Source: Bacteroidota bacterium
GTDB lineage: Bacteria; Bacteroidota; Bacteroidia; Flavobacteriales_D; Crocinitomicaceae
Direction: 5' to 3'
NCBI GenBank assembly: GCA_016866415.1
Contig: VGML01000140.1
Coordinates: forward strand, 1 to 5,727
Length of the DNA stretch: 5,727 nucleotides
Shown one piece after another: positions 1 to 5,727 of this stretch. The notes beneath the pieces are model-generated. The model ran no database searches. It saw only the letters and a program-made list of their open reading frames with translations, and was not told the origin of the DNA. The first letter of the stretch is position 1, and each line of letters starts with the position of its first letter. A program made the position numbers and the translations under genes.

Positions 1-433
1 CGAATATTTCTTGACCTTTTTTGTGGGGAACCAATTTACATTCGAGATAAACAGACGGAAAATCATACGTTGAATCATTGATGTTAAAACGCTGGCCTTG
101 TAAAACGACCAACCCAGCATCCCATGGCGTGAGTTCGTAAATACCTATCCAGATTTTCTTGTCGCCTTTGTTGATTATCGAATCTTCGAATAGAGTAATT
201 TCGATTTCGTTGAAATTAGTCGTCGTAAGTGATGAATTTTCAGAAGTTAGTTTTGCAGGGAAAATTCCGGAATGTGGGTTGATAGTAAATTTATCTTTTT
301 TATCCAATTCGATTCTGTAAACTAAATCAACACGATCACCGACCTCAACCACTTTTTTAGAAATACTTGCCTGTGGTTGCTGAGCAAGCGAAGTCCAGGG
401 TAAAATCAAAAACAAAATTGATAAACACTTCAT
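1..433 (-). CDS. Secreted BatD-like protein of the MoxR/Bat operon, N-terminal part (runs off left edge)
   Basis: The first 144 codons are open from an ATG at 433-431 to the window edge, so the 3' end is missing. The start is fixed by a 4-bp ATGA overlap with the stop of the DUF58 gene, a classic translational-coupling arrangement. Residues 1-18 (MKCLSILFLILPWTSLAQ) form a typical Sec signal peptide with probable cleavage after Ala17 or Gln18; there is no lipobox. The mature part begins with a segment of the type 'ISKKVVEVGDRVDLVYRIE', which looks like the first strands of a beta-sandwich, as in BatD and related proteins. In Bacteroidota a secreted or membrane-anchored protein with such a domain commonly sits between the DUF58 gene and batA. 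The BatD-like label rests on this position, the signal peptide and the strand pattern, not on a diagnostic motif. Its role is presumably periplasmic, within the Bat envelope complex. Alternative: an unrelated periplasmic beta-sandwich protein. Confidence 0.8.
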   Translation of the reverse strand, partial: MKCLSILFLILPWTSLAQQPQASISKKVVEVGDRVDLVYRIELDKKDKFTINPHSGIFPAKLTSENSSLTTTNFNEIEITLFEDSIINKGDKKIWIGIYELTPWDAGLVVLQGQRFNINDSTYDFPSVYLECKLVPHKKGQEIF

Positions 434-1299
434 CTTCTACTTTTGAATAATTGAACCAAGGGTGGAACGATATTTTGCTCCGTATCAATAAACACATGAT
501 CAATTCCAGAATGCTTGAACTCGTCAGATAAACTGTTTTCGCGAGACTCGAATTCGTTCTTAAAAAGTTGTTGGGTTGATTCGGAACCTGCATTTACCCA
601 AGTTGTTTCGTTGGTCTCCGAATTAAAAAACTGTATCCAACCAGAAAGTGGAATTTTCTGCTCCGAACAATCGTTTACTTTAATCGCCACCAAGTCGTGA
701 TGTTTCTTCGTACGTTTGGCATCTTCCATAAACGGATTCTCACACTCAAAATCGCTAATTAAAAAACTAATGCTTCTTTTTTTATGGGTGTTTCTCAAAA
801 ATTTCAGCGCTTCTGTCAAATTCGTTCCTTGGCTTTTTGCTTCAAATTCAATGAGTTGTCTTAGAATTAATAAAATGTGTTCTCTGCCTTTTTGCGGAGA
901 AATGTATAATTCAATTTGATCCGAAAACAAGATTGCTCCTACTTTATCGTTATTTGCCAAAGCCGAAAATGCGAGTGTCGCTGCAATTTCAATTTGTCGT
1001 TGCTTTTTGGAACGCAATTCAAACCCAAATTCCGAAGAACCCGAAATATCAACTAAAAGCATGACTGTCAATTCGCGTTCTTCTTCGAATACTTTCACGA
1101 AAGGCGAATTGTATCGAGCAGTGACATTCCAATCAATTGTTCGGATTTCATCACCGATTTGGTAATCACGAACTTCGCTAAATGCCATTCCTCGTCCTTT
1201 GAAAGCAGACTTATATTGACCGGAAAAAACCTGTTTTGTTAAACCTTTGGTTTTTATTTCCAGCGTTCGAATTGATTTAATGAGTTCGGCCGTATTCAC
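430..1299 (-). CDS. DUF58 domain protein with VWA-like fold, partner of MoxR
   Basis: This 289-residue protein belongs to the DUF58 family, which is almost always encoded next to a MoxR ATPase. The family signature spans residues 33-62: FKGRGMAFSEVRDYQIGD followed by EIRTIDWNVTAR. The von Willebrand A-like part carries an intact MIDAS motif, DISGS at residues 84-88, with likely further metal ligands at Thr159 (QGTN) and Asp183 (ISDFE). It is therefore probably a metal-dependent protein-binding module. There is no signal peptide or membrane segment, so it should act in the cytoplasm, possibly at the inner membrane face. The start codon is GTG at 1299-1297; it fits because the family's usual N-terminus (xTxELIKxIRxLEIKTKxL) begins exactly there. 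The preceding moxR stop lies 7 bp upstream and the following gene overlaps by 4 bp, so all three should be co-transcribed. The function follows from family and context; the client complex is unknown. Confidence 0.95.
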   Translation of the reverse strand: MNTAELIKSIRTLEIKTKGLTKQVFSGQYKSAFKGRGMAFSEVRDYQIGDEIRTIDWNVTARYNSPFVKVFEEERELTVMLLVDISGSSEFGFELRSKKQRQIEIAATLAFSALANNDKVGAILFSDQIELYISPQKGREHILLILRQLIEFEAKSQGTNLTEALKFLRNTHKKRSISFLISDFECENPFMEDAKRTKKHHDLVAIKVNDCSEQKIPLSGWIQFFNSETNETTWVNAGSESTQQLFKNEFESRENSLSDEFKHSGIDHVFIDTEQNIVPPLVQLFKSRR

Positions 1300-1306
1300 G
1301 ATTCAG

Positions 1307-2329
1307 TTATGGAACTTCAACTTGCGAAACAATCTTTTCGATGATGTCTTTGGATGTCAGATTTTCAGCCTCCGCTTCGTAGGTAATTCCAATTCGATGT
1401 TGCAAAACGTCAACCGCCACCGAACGAATATCATCCGGAACAACAAACGCCCGACCTTGAAGAAACGCAAACGATTTCGCCGCCAAAGCCAGGTTGATAC
1501 TACCCCTTGGAGATGATCCAAAAGCCAACATATTTGCAAAATTGCTTAATCCAACCGAAGCTGGATTACGAGTGGCGAAAATGATATCGACGATGTATTG
1601 TTCGATTTTCTCATCCACATAAACTCTTCTTGCGAGCTCACGCAAACGGATGATATCTTCTGTTTTTAGAATTTGTTTTGGTTTGTGAAGCCCTTCCGGA
1701 CGAATGTTGGTTCGAACGATTTGACGCTCCTCCTCTTTTGTAGGATAACCGAGAGAAACTTTTAACATAAAACGATCGACTTGCGCTTCTGGCAACGGAT
1801 AAGTTCCTTCTTGTTCAATTGGGTTTTGTGTTGCAAGTACAAGAAACGGATCCGGCAACTTGAACGTCTCTTCACCAATGGTAATTTGTCGTTCTTGCAT
1901 CGCTTCCAATAAAGCACTTTGAACTTTCGCAGGAGCTCGGTTAATCTCATCTGCTAGAACAAATGAGGCGAAAACGGGACCTTTTTTCACGGCAAACGAT
2001 TCTGATTTTTGATGGTAAACCATCGTTCCTGTTAAATCCGCTGGAAGTAAATCTGGTGTGAATTGAATCCGATTAAACGAACCATCAATGGCATCTGCAA
2101 GTGTTTTAATTGCCAATGTTTTTGCAAGTCCTGGAACTCCTTCCAATAAAATGTGTCCGTTGGATAAAAGTGCAATCAACAAGGAATCAAGCATTTTGTG
2201 CTGACCGATAATCGTTTTGGAAATTTCAGCTTTTAACGTTTCAATTCCGACTAACTCGATTTTAATTTCTTCACTTAATTTACGAAGAGCTTCCGCCGGA
2301 TTGACAGCGTTGATTGGGTTTTCAAACAT
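1307..2329 (-). CDS. MoxR-family AAA+ ATPase
   Basis: This 340-residue AAA+ ATPase is of normal length for the MoxR (AAA_3) family. Visible motifs, numbered from the chosen start: Walker A GVPGLAKT at 64-71; Walker B ending in LADE with Asp127 and Glu128; sensor 1 LATQNP at 165-170; the family block IEQEGTYPLPEAQVDRF at about 171-187 with the probable arginine finger Arg186; and sensor 2 in GSSPRGS with Arg275. All catalytic positions look intact. MoxR proteins use ATP to remodel or insert cofactors into partner complexes, and the DUF58 protein encoded next is the usual partner. The frame is open upstream to an ATG at 2479, but those 50 extra residues lie antisense to the divergent zinc-ribbon gene and resemble no MoxR N-terminus, so the ATG at 2329 (MFENPINAVNP) is preferred. 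This is the first gene of the leftward operon. The specific substrate cannot be told from sequence. Confidence 0.96.
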   Translation of the reverse strand: MFENPINAVNPAEALRKLSEEIKIELVGIETLKAEISKTIIGQHKMLDSLLIALLSNGHILLEGVPGLAKTLAIKTLADAIDGSFNRIQFTPDLLPADLTGTMVYHQKSESFAVKKGPVFASFVLADEINRAPAKVQSALLEAMQERQITIGEETFKLPDPFLVLATQNPIEQEGTYPLPEAQVDRFMLKVSLGYPTKEEERQIVRTNIRPEGLHKPKQILKTEDIIRLRELARRVYVDEKIEQYIVDIIFATRNPASVGLSNFANMLAFGSSPRGSINLALAAKSFAFLQGRAFVVPDDIRSVAVDVLQHRIGITYEAEAENLTSKDIIEKIVSQVEVP

Positions 2330-2378
2330 AAAAGGTAATTGATGAAAGGCAAAGTTGTCAAAGTTTGCTCGGAAACAC

Positions 2379-2409
2379 TTGTTTTTGCTGTTAATTCTTG
2401 TTAATCTTG
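2379..2409 (+). promoter_or_regulatory. Possible Bacteroidota-type promoter for the zinc-ribbon gene
   Basis: A TTG at 2379-2381 is followed after 20 bp by TAATCTTG at 2402-2409. The Bacteroidota primary-sigma consensus is TTG (-33), about 17-23 bp, then TAnnTTTG (-7), so this is a five-of-six match at the -7 box with proper spacing. Transcription would begin near 2416, leaving a leader of only about 8 nt before the ATG at 2424, which is short. No Shine-Dalgarno sequence is present, as is normal in this phylum. The short consensus occurs often by chance in AT-rich DNA. Confidence 0.3.
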
Positions 2410-2423
2410 TCAGCATCAATGCT

Positions 2424-2786
2424 ATGGAAAAACGAACCTGCCCCGAATGTGGAATTAAAGTATCCGGTAGAAAAGACAAAGTGTTTTGCTCGGATTATTG
2501 CAGAAATACCTTCAACAATCGACAAAATGAAGATGCAAATGCGACAGTTCGTAAAATCAATGCCATTCTGCGCAAAAACCGACGTATTTTAGCTGCTTTA
2601 AATCCCAACGGAAAGAAAACGGTTGATGGGATCACACTCGCCGAGCAAGGTTTCAATTTTCACTATTTCACAAACATCTATAAAACCCAAAAAGGCGCTC
2701 AGTATTTTTTCTGCTACGATTATGGATACTTGAAATTGGAAAATGACCAATATATGTTGGTACAGAAGCAGGATTATGTGAGGTGA
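2424..2786 (+). CDS. Small zinc-ribbon protein of unknown function, divergent from moxR
   Basis: This encodes a 120-residue cytoplasmic protein. The N-terminus carries four cysteines, CPEC (Cys6, Cys9) and CSDYC (Cys22, Cys26), in a CxxC-x12-CxxxC pattern that should bind one zinc ion as a zinc ribbon. A basic, probably helical stretch follows (VRKINAILRKNRRILAALNP, residues 42-61), then an aromatic-rich C-terminal part (FNFHYFTNIYKT at 67-78, then YFFCYDYGYL). Proteins of this type are, to my knowledge, widespread hypothetical proteins in Bacteroidota, and I do not recognise an assigned function. The basic region suggests nucleic-acid binding, but that is inference. The start at 2424 is chosen because the conserved-looking MEKRTCPECG begins there. 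A longer frame from 2355 would add 23 hydrophobic residues and would make an unlikely secreted zinc ribbon. It is transcribed divergently from moxR across 94 bp. Confidence 0.88.
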   Translation: MEKRTCPECGIKVSGRKDKVFCSDYCRNTFNNRQNEDANATVRKINAILRKNRRILAALNPNGKKTVDGITLAEQGFNFHYFTNIYKTQKGAQYFFCYDYGYLKLENDQYMLVQKQDYVR

Positions 2787-2790
2787 GGAT

Positions 2791-2824
2791 GAATTTTAGA
2801 ATTGGGAAGTATAATTCAAAATTC
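2791..2824 (+). terminator. AT-rich hairpin just after the zinc-ribbon gene
   Basis: GAATTTT-A-GAATT at 2791-2803 pairs with AATTC-AAAATTC at 2813-2824, giving 12 base pairs with a single bulged A (2798) and a 9-nt loop. It starts 4 nt after the TGA of the zinc-ribbon gene, where a transcript end would be expected. The stem is poor in G+C and no clear U-run follows, so it is not a textbook intrinsic terminator; it could instead protect the 3' end of the transcript. A competing pairing, GGAAGT (2805-2810) with ACTTC (2826-2830), is also possible. Confidence 0.4.
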
Positions 2825-2833
2825 CACTTCTGA

Positions 2834-3166
2834 TTAAAGTTAGATTTTGCTTCCTCCATTTTGCGAGGAGTGAGGAGGGCGATCAACTTATACAAAGGTT
2901 CTCCCCACCTACTCTCCGATCAAGGTGAGAAACTTAATTTCTTTTTTGATCAATTTTTATCTGAATGCGCAAAAACAAATTTATTTGCTCAAGAAGTATT
3001 AGCATATAATTAACATGATTATGGTAATTCGTATGATTTGCTACAAAAATATCAAGACTTAAAGAGAGAGTTGGCAGTTGATTATTTTACAAAAGCAATT
3101 AAATTTGAAGCTCTGTTTCATTCTTTCATGAAGGATGCATTACATCATTTTAATGCAATAAATTGA
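2834..3166 (+). pseudogene. Decayed 3' remnant of an unrecognised gene, with in-frame TAA
   Basis: One plus-strand frame runs from just after a TGA at 2831-2833 to a TGA at 3164-3166, broken only by TAA at 3011-3013. The translation on both sides looks like real protein: LNFFFDQFLSECAKTNLF then AQEVLAYN before the stop, and HDYGNSYDLLQKYQDLKREL with AVDYFTKAIKFEALFHSF then MKDALHHFNAIN after it. The composition is amphipathic, charged and helix-prone. There is no ATG or plausible start for a complete gene. The first part, up to about 2930, overlaps a stretch rich in short inverted repeats and may be open by chance. The terminal stop lies inside the end of the convergent T9SS protein gene, a 17-bp tail-to-tail overlap. 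I do not recognise the family. Alternatives: two chance open stretches in AT-rich DNA, or a sequencing error in an intact 3' end. Confidence 0.5.
2851..2931. repeat. G+C-rich intergenic stretch with short inverted repeats
   Basis: Two imperfect dyads stand out in otherwise AT-rich DNA. TTCCTC (2851-2856) faces GAGGAG (2865-2870) across an 8-nt loop, including one G-T pair. TTCTC-CCC-ACCT (2899-2910) faces AGGTGAGAA (2923-2931) across a 12-nt loop with a 3-nt bulge. GATCAA occurs at 2881, 2918 and again at 2948. The purine-strand bias (GAGGAGTGAGGAGGG) and stem-loop character recall dispersed palindromic elements found between genes in many bacteria, but only one copy is visible here, so the dispersed-repeat idea is untested. 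Confidence 0.3.
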
Positions 3167-5727
3167 CATGTCCAACAAGGACAATTGGAGCTTCGGATTC
3201 TTTTCGTTGATACGTGATTTGATATGAATACGTTCCATCTGGACACAAAACGAATTGAAATCTACCATCCCAACCAATTAGGTAATTTCCTGAATGAAAC
3301 ACCTCTTCTCCCCAACGATTAAAAACAGATAAATGATAGTTTTTAGGAACAAATCCAGTTGAAAATATGGGCAAGAATATTGTATTAAACTCTTTAGCGT
3401 CAGGAGTGAATGTGTTTGGTACATAAAGCGCAATATTGTCGCGAACCGATGCATTCAACATTAACGAATCTACGCATCCAATCGCCGTTTCACTGTTCAA
3501 TTGAATGGAAAATGTACCTTCTTGATAAGGTAACTGATAGGAAAAGGAACTTTGATTATTAACGAAACTAGCGCCTAAAATACTCCAAGTATTTTGATTG
3601 TTTCCATTCGTTGTATTATAAATGGTAATTGTGGGATTGTCAATGTCCACTTGTACCGGATCAATGTAAAAACTTGGCATTGGATTTGGATCCACAAAAA
3701 CCGTCAATGGAACACTTTCTGAAACACACCCATATTGATCCATTCCATATACATAATAGGTACTCGTTTGAGCAGGTGAAACGGTAATAGAACCATTGGC
3801 ATTTTGAGGGACATCCCAAACATAACTTTGTGCGCCAGTCGCTACTAAAGTCAATAAGGTGTTTTCGCAAACAAGGGTGTCCTGAACACTTAGAACTGGC
3901 AAAGGATGAACGATTAAATTCAAAATAGCTGTGGAGTCACATCCAAATTGACTCGTTAGATTAACTGAATAAGTTCCTGCTTGCGTTGCACTTATACCAT
4001 TAAATGAATAGGTTGAACCTAAACAAATCTCTGCGTTTGATGTGGACGATGGAATGTTTACCAATGATAAATTCAGAGTCAAAATGGAATCACAACCTTG
4101 AATGGTTTGCAAGGTATCTGTGTATGTCCCAGCTTGTGTTAAAAATTGTCCATCAAAACTATATGAACTTCCATTGCATACAGAATCGACTATTACGGAG
4201 AATACCGTTGGGAGTTGACTAACCAACATCGTATCCATTTGTATACAGCCATTACTGTTTGTAGCAACCGCAGCATAAATGCCAGGATTTGTTGCAACAA
4301 TCGATGTCGTACTGGAACCATTATTCCAAATAATGGAAGAAAAGGAGCCATTTCCAACAATCGAAACGGAATCTCCTAGACAAATGACTTGATCTGGACC
4401 GACATCGAATGTAAAAACATTGAGTCCTACAACTATGGAATCGCGCACTATGGAACAACCACTTGGGACATCTACCCAATAAATTCCGGGAGAATTAATG
4501 TTTATTGTGGAAGTAGTTTGACCCGTACTCCAAAAATACGAGGCAAAAGATTGACTTAGTTGCAGACTTATTGTTTGACCTTGACAAATGCTCAAGTTTG
4601 GTCCTAGATTCGGGAGATTCTGTCCAGAAGGAGCTGGATAATTAAATAGCTGAATGCCTGCGGAGCCCGCGGTGGCTCCATGTGGGGTTCCTGCGCAAGC
4701 AGGACCAGTGTGCAAGACCGTTCCCGGAGTTCCACCAGCTAATAGATTCGTAATGTTGGCTGGAATCGCAGCTTGAAGATAACAAACAGCCCCACCTCCT
4801 CCACCTCCTCCAGGCCCATGACAAGCGGATGACCAAAGTGTGTTAAAAATATTGCCGCCATTTCCTCCACGTAAATCTAAAGTAAGTGCAGACGTTGTGT
4901 TTGGGCACAAATAATAAATACACCCACCTGCCCCACCTGCTCCTGCACCCTCTGAATCTGTATTTCCGATCACATTGGATCCACGAGCATCCACTATGAA
5001 ATTGTTTCCATTGATGCTAGGCGATTGTAGAAACACCATCCCTCCGCCATTCGATCCAGCAGTGGCATTTAGTCCATTGTCTTTATATCCACCACCGCCG
5101 CCGCCGCCTAAAAATGCTTTAAAGGACGAATAACTTGGCGCATACCCACCTAATCCATAGGAGAAATTAAGCTGACAATACCCATAAAATTCATTCCCAC
5201 CCCGACCACCTACGCCGCCATTCGCGCCACCACCAGCACCGGGATTCCCTGTATTCGAGCCACCGCCGCCGTTGGCTAAAGGAGCACGATTGCAATCCAT
5301 CGTTACCGGAGGAACAGCAATTCCTTCGCCTTTTTTTCCAGTATTTTGATTGGCATAATTCACATCTCCACATACAAACCCTCCCGAGAACACCGCACCT
5401 CCCAAAAATCCTTGTCCGGAAACATTAATATTGGCGTTGAAAGTGATGCTATTCGTTGCTTCAATCGCTACAATACCACCGGTCGTTCCGTCCCATGGTT
5501 GTGCCGTTACTGTTCCTATAATGGTGACAGAAGAATACACCGGCACACGCACGAGCTGAACTTTTCCCGATGGAGTGTATGATTTACACAGATTACTGGA
5601 GAAAGTAACCATATTCCCACTAATGGAGGCAATTGTAGCAAACTCAAAATTTCCTGCATTACCCAGAGAGTTTATGGTGCCAAATGTCGCTGAATTTGTA
5701 GTTGTAATAGTTGCGCCTTTCATTTGA
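3150..5727 (-). CDS. Large T9SS-secreted surface protein, C-terminal 858 codons (5' end beyond right edge)
   Basis: The frame is open to the window edge. The first ATG (5723) is preceded by an in-frame CAA and begins MKGATITTTNSATFGTINSL with no signal peptide, so the true start lies outside; numbering here counts from that Met. Residues 1-110 are a beta-rich domain (VQLVRVPVYSSVTIIGTVTA, then QPWDGTTGG). Residues 150-355 are glycine-rich with two runs of seven glycines and several cysteines. Residues 376-677 hold five Ig-like modules, each with two cysteines, some with the WSTGQTTSTI-type strand. Residues 681-760 resemble a PKD-like segment. Residues 765-857 are a T9SS type B sorting domain (gliding-motility-associated C-terminal, CHU_C type): YVPNTFTPD, FNRWGEEVF, GWDG, CPDGTYSYQITY and the terminal GHVNLLH. 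By family knowledge it crosses the outer membrane through the T9SS, loses this domain and ends up on the cell surface or outside. An adhesive or matrix role is likely but inferred. Confidence 0.95.
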   Translation of the reverse strand, partial: QMKGATITTTNSATFGTINSLGNAGNFEFATIASISGNMVTFSSNLCKSYTPSGKVQLVRVPVYSSVTIIGTVTAQPWDGTTGGIVAIEATNSITFNANINVSGQGFLGGAVFSGGFVCGDVNYANQNTGKKGEGIAVPPVTMDCNRAPLANGGGGSNTGNPGAGGGANGGVGGRGGNEFYGYCQLNFSYGLGGYAPSYSSFKAFLGGGGGGGYKDNGLNATAGSNGGGMVFLQSPSINGNNFIVDARGSNVIGNTDSEGAGAGGAGGCIYYLCPNTTSALTLDLRGGNGGNIFNTLWSSACHGPGGGGGGGAVCYLQAAIPANITNLLAGGTPGTVLHTGPACAGTPHGATAGSAGIQLFNYPAPSGQNLPNLGPNLSICQGQTISLQLSQSFASYFWSTGQTTSTININSPGIYWVDVPSGCSIVRDSIVVGLNVFTFDVGPDQVICLGDSVSIVGNGSFSSIIWNNGSSTTSIVATNPGIYAAVATNSNGCIQMDTMLVSQLPTVFSVIVDSVCNGSSYSFDGQFLTQAGTYTDTLQTIQGCDSILTLNLSLVNIPSSTSNAEICLGSTYSFNGISATQAGTYSVNLTSQFGCDSTAILNLIVHPLPVLSVQDTLVCENTLLTLVATGAQSYVWDVPQNANGSITVSPAQTSTYYVYGMDQYGCVSESVPLTVFVDPNPMPSFYIDPVQVDIDNPTITIYNTTNGNNQNTWSILGASFVNNQSSFSYQLPYQEGTFSIQLNSETAIGCVDSLMLNASVRDNIALYVPNTFTPDAKEFNTIFLPIFSTGFVPKNYHLSVFNRWGEEVFHSGNYLIGWDGRFQFVLCPDGTYSYQITYQRKESEAPIVLVGHVNLLH
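3693..4598 (-). repeat. Array of five two-cysteine Ig-like modules inside the T9SS protein
   Basis: Residues 376-677 of the surface protein divide into five modules, each with one cysteine pair: Cys380/423, 448/493, 516/544, 567/595 and 619/666. Modules 3 and 4 (about 4059-4178 and 3906-4025) are clear duplicates sharing SYSFDG or TYSFNG, then TQAGTY, then GCDS, with their cysteines at the same spacing of 28 residues and 51 residues between copies. Modules 1 and 2 share the pattern Cys, about 17 residues, WxxG, TTSI, PGIY, Cys. The identity between copies is at protein level; the DNA has diverged, so this is old duplication. The pairs probably form disulphides outside the cell. Confidence 0.7.
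4659..5273 (-). repeat. Glycine-rich low-complexity coding region of the T9SS protein
   Basis: Residues 151-355 are strongly enriched in glycine: 26 of the 62 residues at 151-212 are Gly. There are heptaglycine runs at 206-212 (5088-5108) and 305-311 (4791-4811). The DNA reads as short CCN-type tracts on the plus strand, locally raising G+C. Glycine stretches are interrupted by beta-strand-like pieces (MVFLQSPSINGNNFIVDARG and LTLDLRGGNGG), a pattern seen in glycine-rich domains of Bacteroidota surface proteins. The runs are possible sites of slippage, though mixed codons (GGC, GGT, GGA) limit this. Confidence 0.7.

Noticed and set aside
430..919. Short plus-strand and alternative minus-strand frames over the DUF58 gene
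   Set aside because: They are shadows of a well-supported gene whose motifs lie in the other frame.
2323..2352. Perfect minus-strand promoter match TTG-N19-TATGTTTG
   Set aside because: The -7 box covers the moxR start codon itself, so transcription would begin inside the gene. The next in-frame Met is residue 46, which would cut into the ATPase domain.
2355..2423. Signal-peptide-like 23-residue extension of the zinc-ribbon protein (MSKFARKHLFLLLILVNLVS)
   Set aside because: It would export a reduced-cysteine zinc ribbon, and MEKRTCPECG is a natural N-terminus. The hydrophobic run comes from T-rich intergenic DNA.
2330..2479. N-terminal extension of the MoxR frame to an ATG at 2479
   Set aside because: The extra 50 residues lie antisense to the zinc-ribbon gene and do not resemble MoxR N-termini; the frame is open by chance.
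2668..2895. Minus-strand open frame of 75 codons
   Set aside because: It is mostly antisense to the zinc-ribbon gene and then crosses the inverted repeats; the translation has no recognisable features.
3136..3157. Inverted repeat TGCATTA / TAATGCA with 8-nt loop at the end of the T9SS gene
   Set aside because: It has only 7 AT-rich pairs, overlaps the stop codon and has no T-run on either strand, so it is too weak to call a terminator.
5191..5373. Minus-strand open frame rich in Trp and Arg, and similar frames across the glycine-rich region
   Set aside because: It is a shifted reading of glycine codons (GGN giving W, R and E), inside a clearly real coding frame.
1..5727. tRNA, rRNA, CRISPR arrays, transposase or prophage genes
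   Set aside because: No cloverleaf, regular spaced direct repeats, transposase motifs or phage genes were seen on either strand.

Overview
The window looks like chromosomal DNA of a Bacteroidota bacterium, most likely Flavobacteriia or a close relative (a Crocinitomicaceae/Fluviicola-type genome is a guess). Three things point there: a moxR-DUF58 pair followed by a secreted BatD-like gene, a large surface protein ending in a type IX secretion (T9SS) type B sorting domain, and start regions without Shine-Dalgarno sequences. The DNA is moderately AT-rich.

Layout from left to right. Positions 1-2329 hold three minus-strand genes that read leftwards as one tight operon: a MoxR-type AAA+ ATPase (start 2329, stop 1307), a DUF58 protein with an intact metal-ion-binding (MIDAS) motif (GTG start 1299, stop 430), and the first 144 codons of a secreted BatD-like protein (start 433) that runs off the left edge. 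The gaps are 7 bp and a 4-bp ATGA overlap. Divergent from moxR, across 94 bp, is a plus-strand gene (2424-2786) for a 120-residue zinc-ribbon protein. Positions 2787-3149 carry no intact gene: an AT-rich hairpin, a G+C-rich stretch with short inverted repeats, and what looks like the decayed 3' end of an unrecognised plus-strand gene, with an in-frame TAA, whose terminal stop lies inside the tail of the next gene. Positions 3150-5727 hold the last 858 codons of a very large secreted protein on the minus strand: a glycine-rich N-terminal part, five two-cysteine Ig-like modules, a PKD-like segment and a T9SS type B C-terminal domain. Its true start lies beyond the right edge.

How the genes work together: MoxR ATPases and DUF58/Bat von Willebrand-type proteins are thought to cooperate in assembling or remodelling envelope complexes. 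The operon here is the start of a standard Bat (aerotolerance-type) cluster, and further bat genes would be expected to the left of the window. The T9SS cargo protein is an independent unit, probably cell-surface attached.

No convincing new biological system is visible. The best items for a second look are the uncatalogued gene remnant at about 2834-3166, the structured G+C-rich stretch fused to it, and the small zinc-ribbon protein of unknown function.
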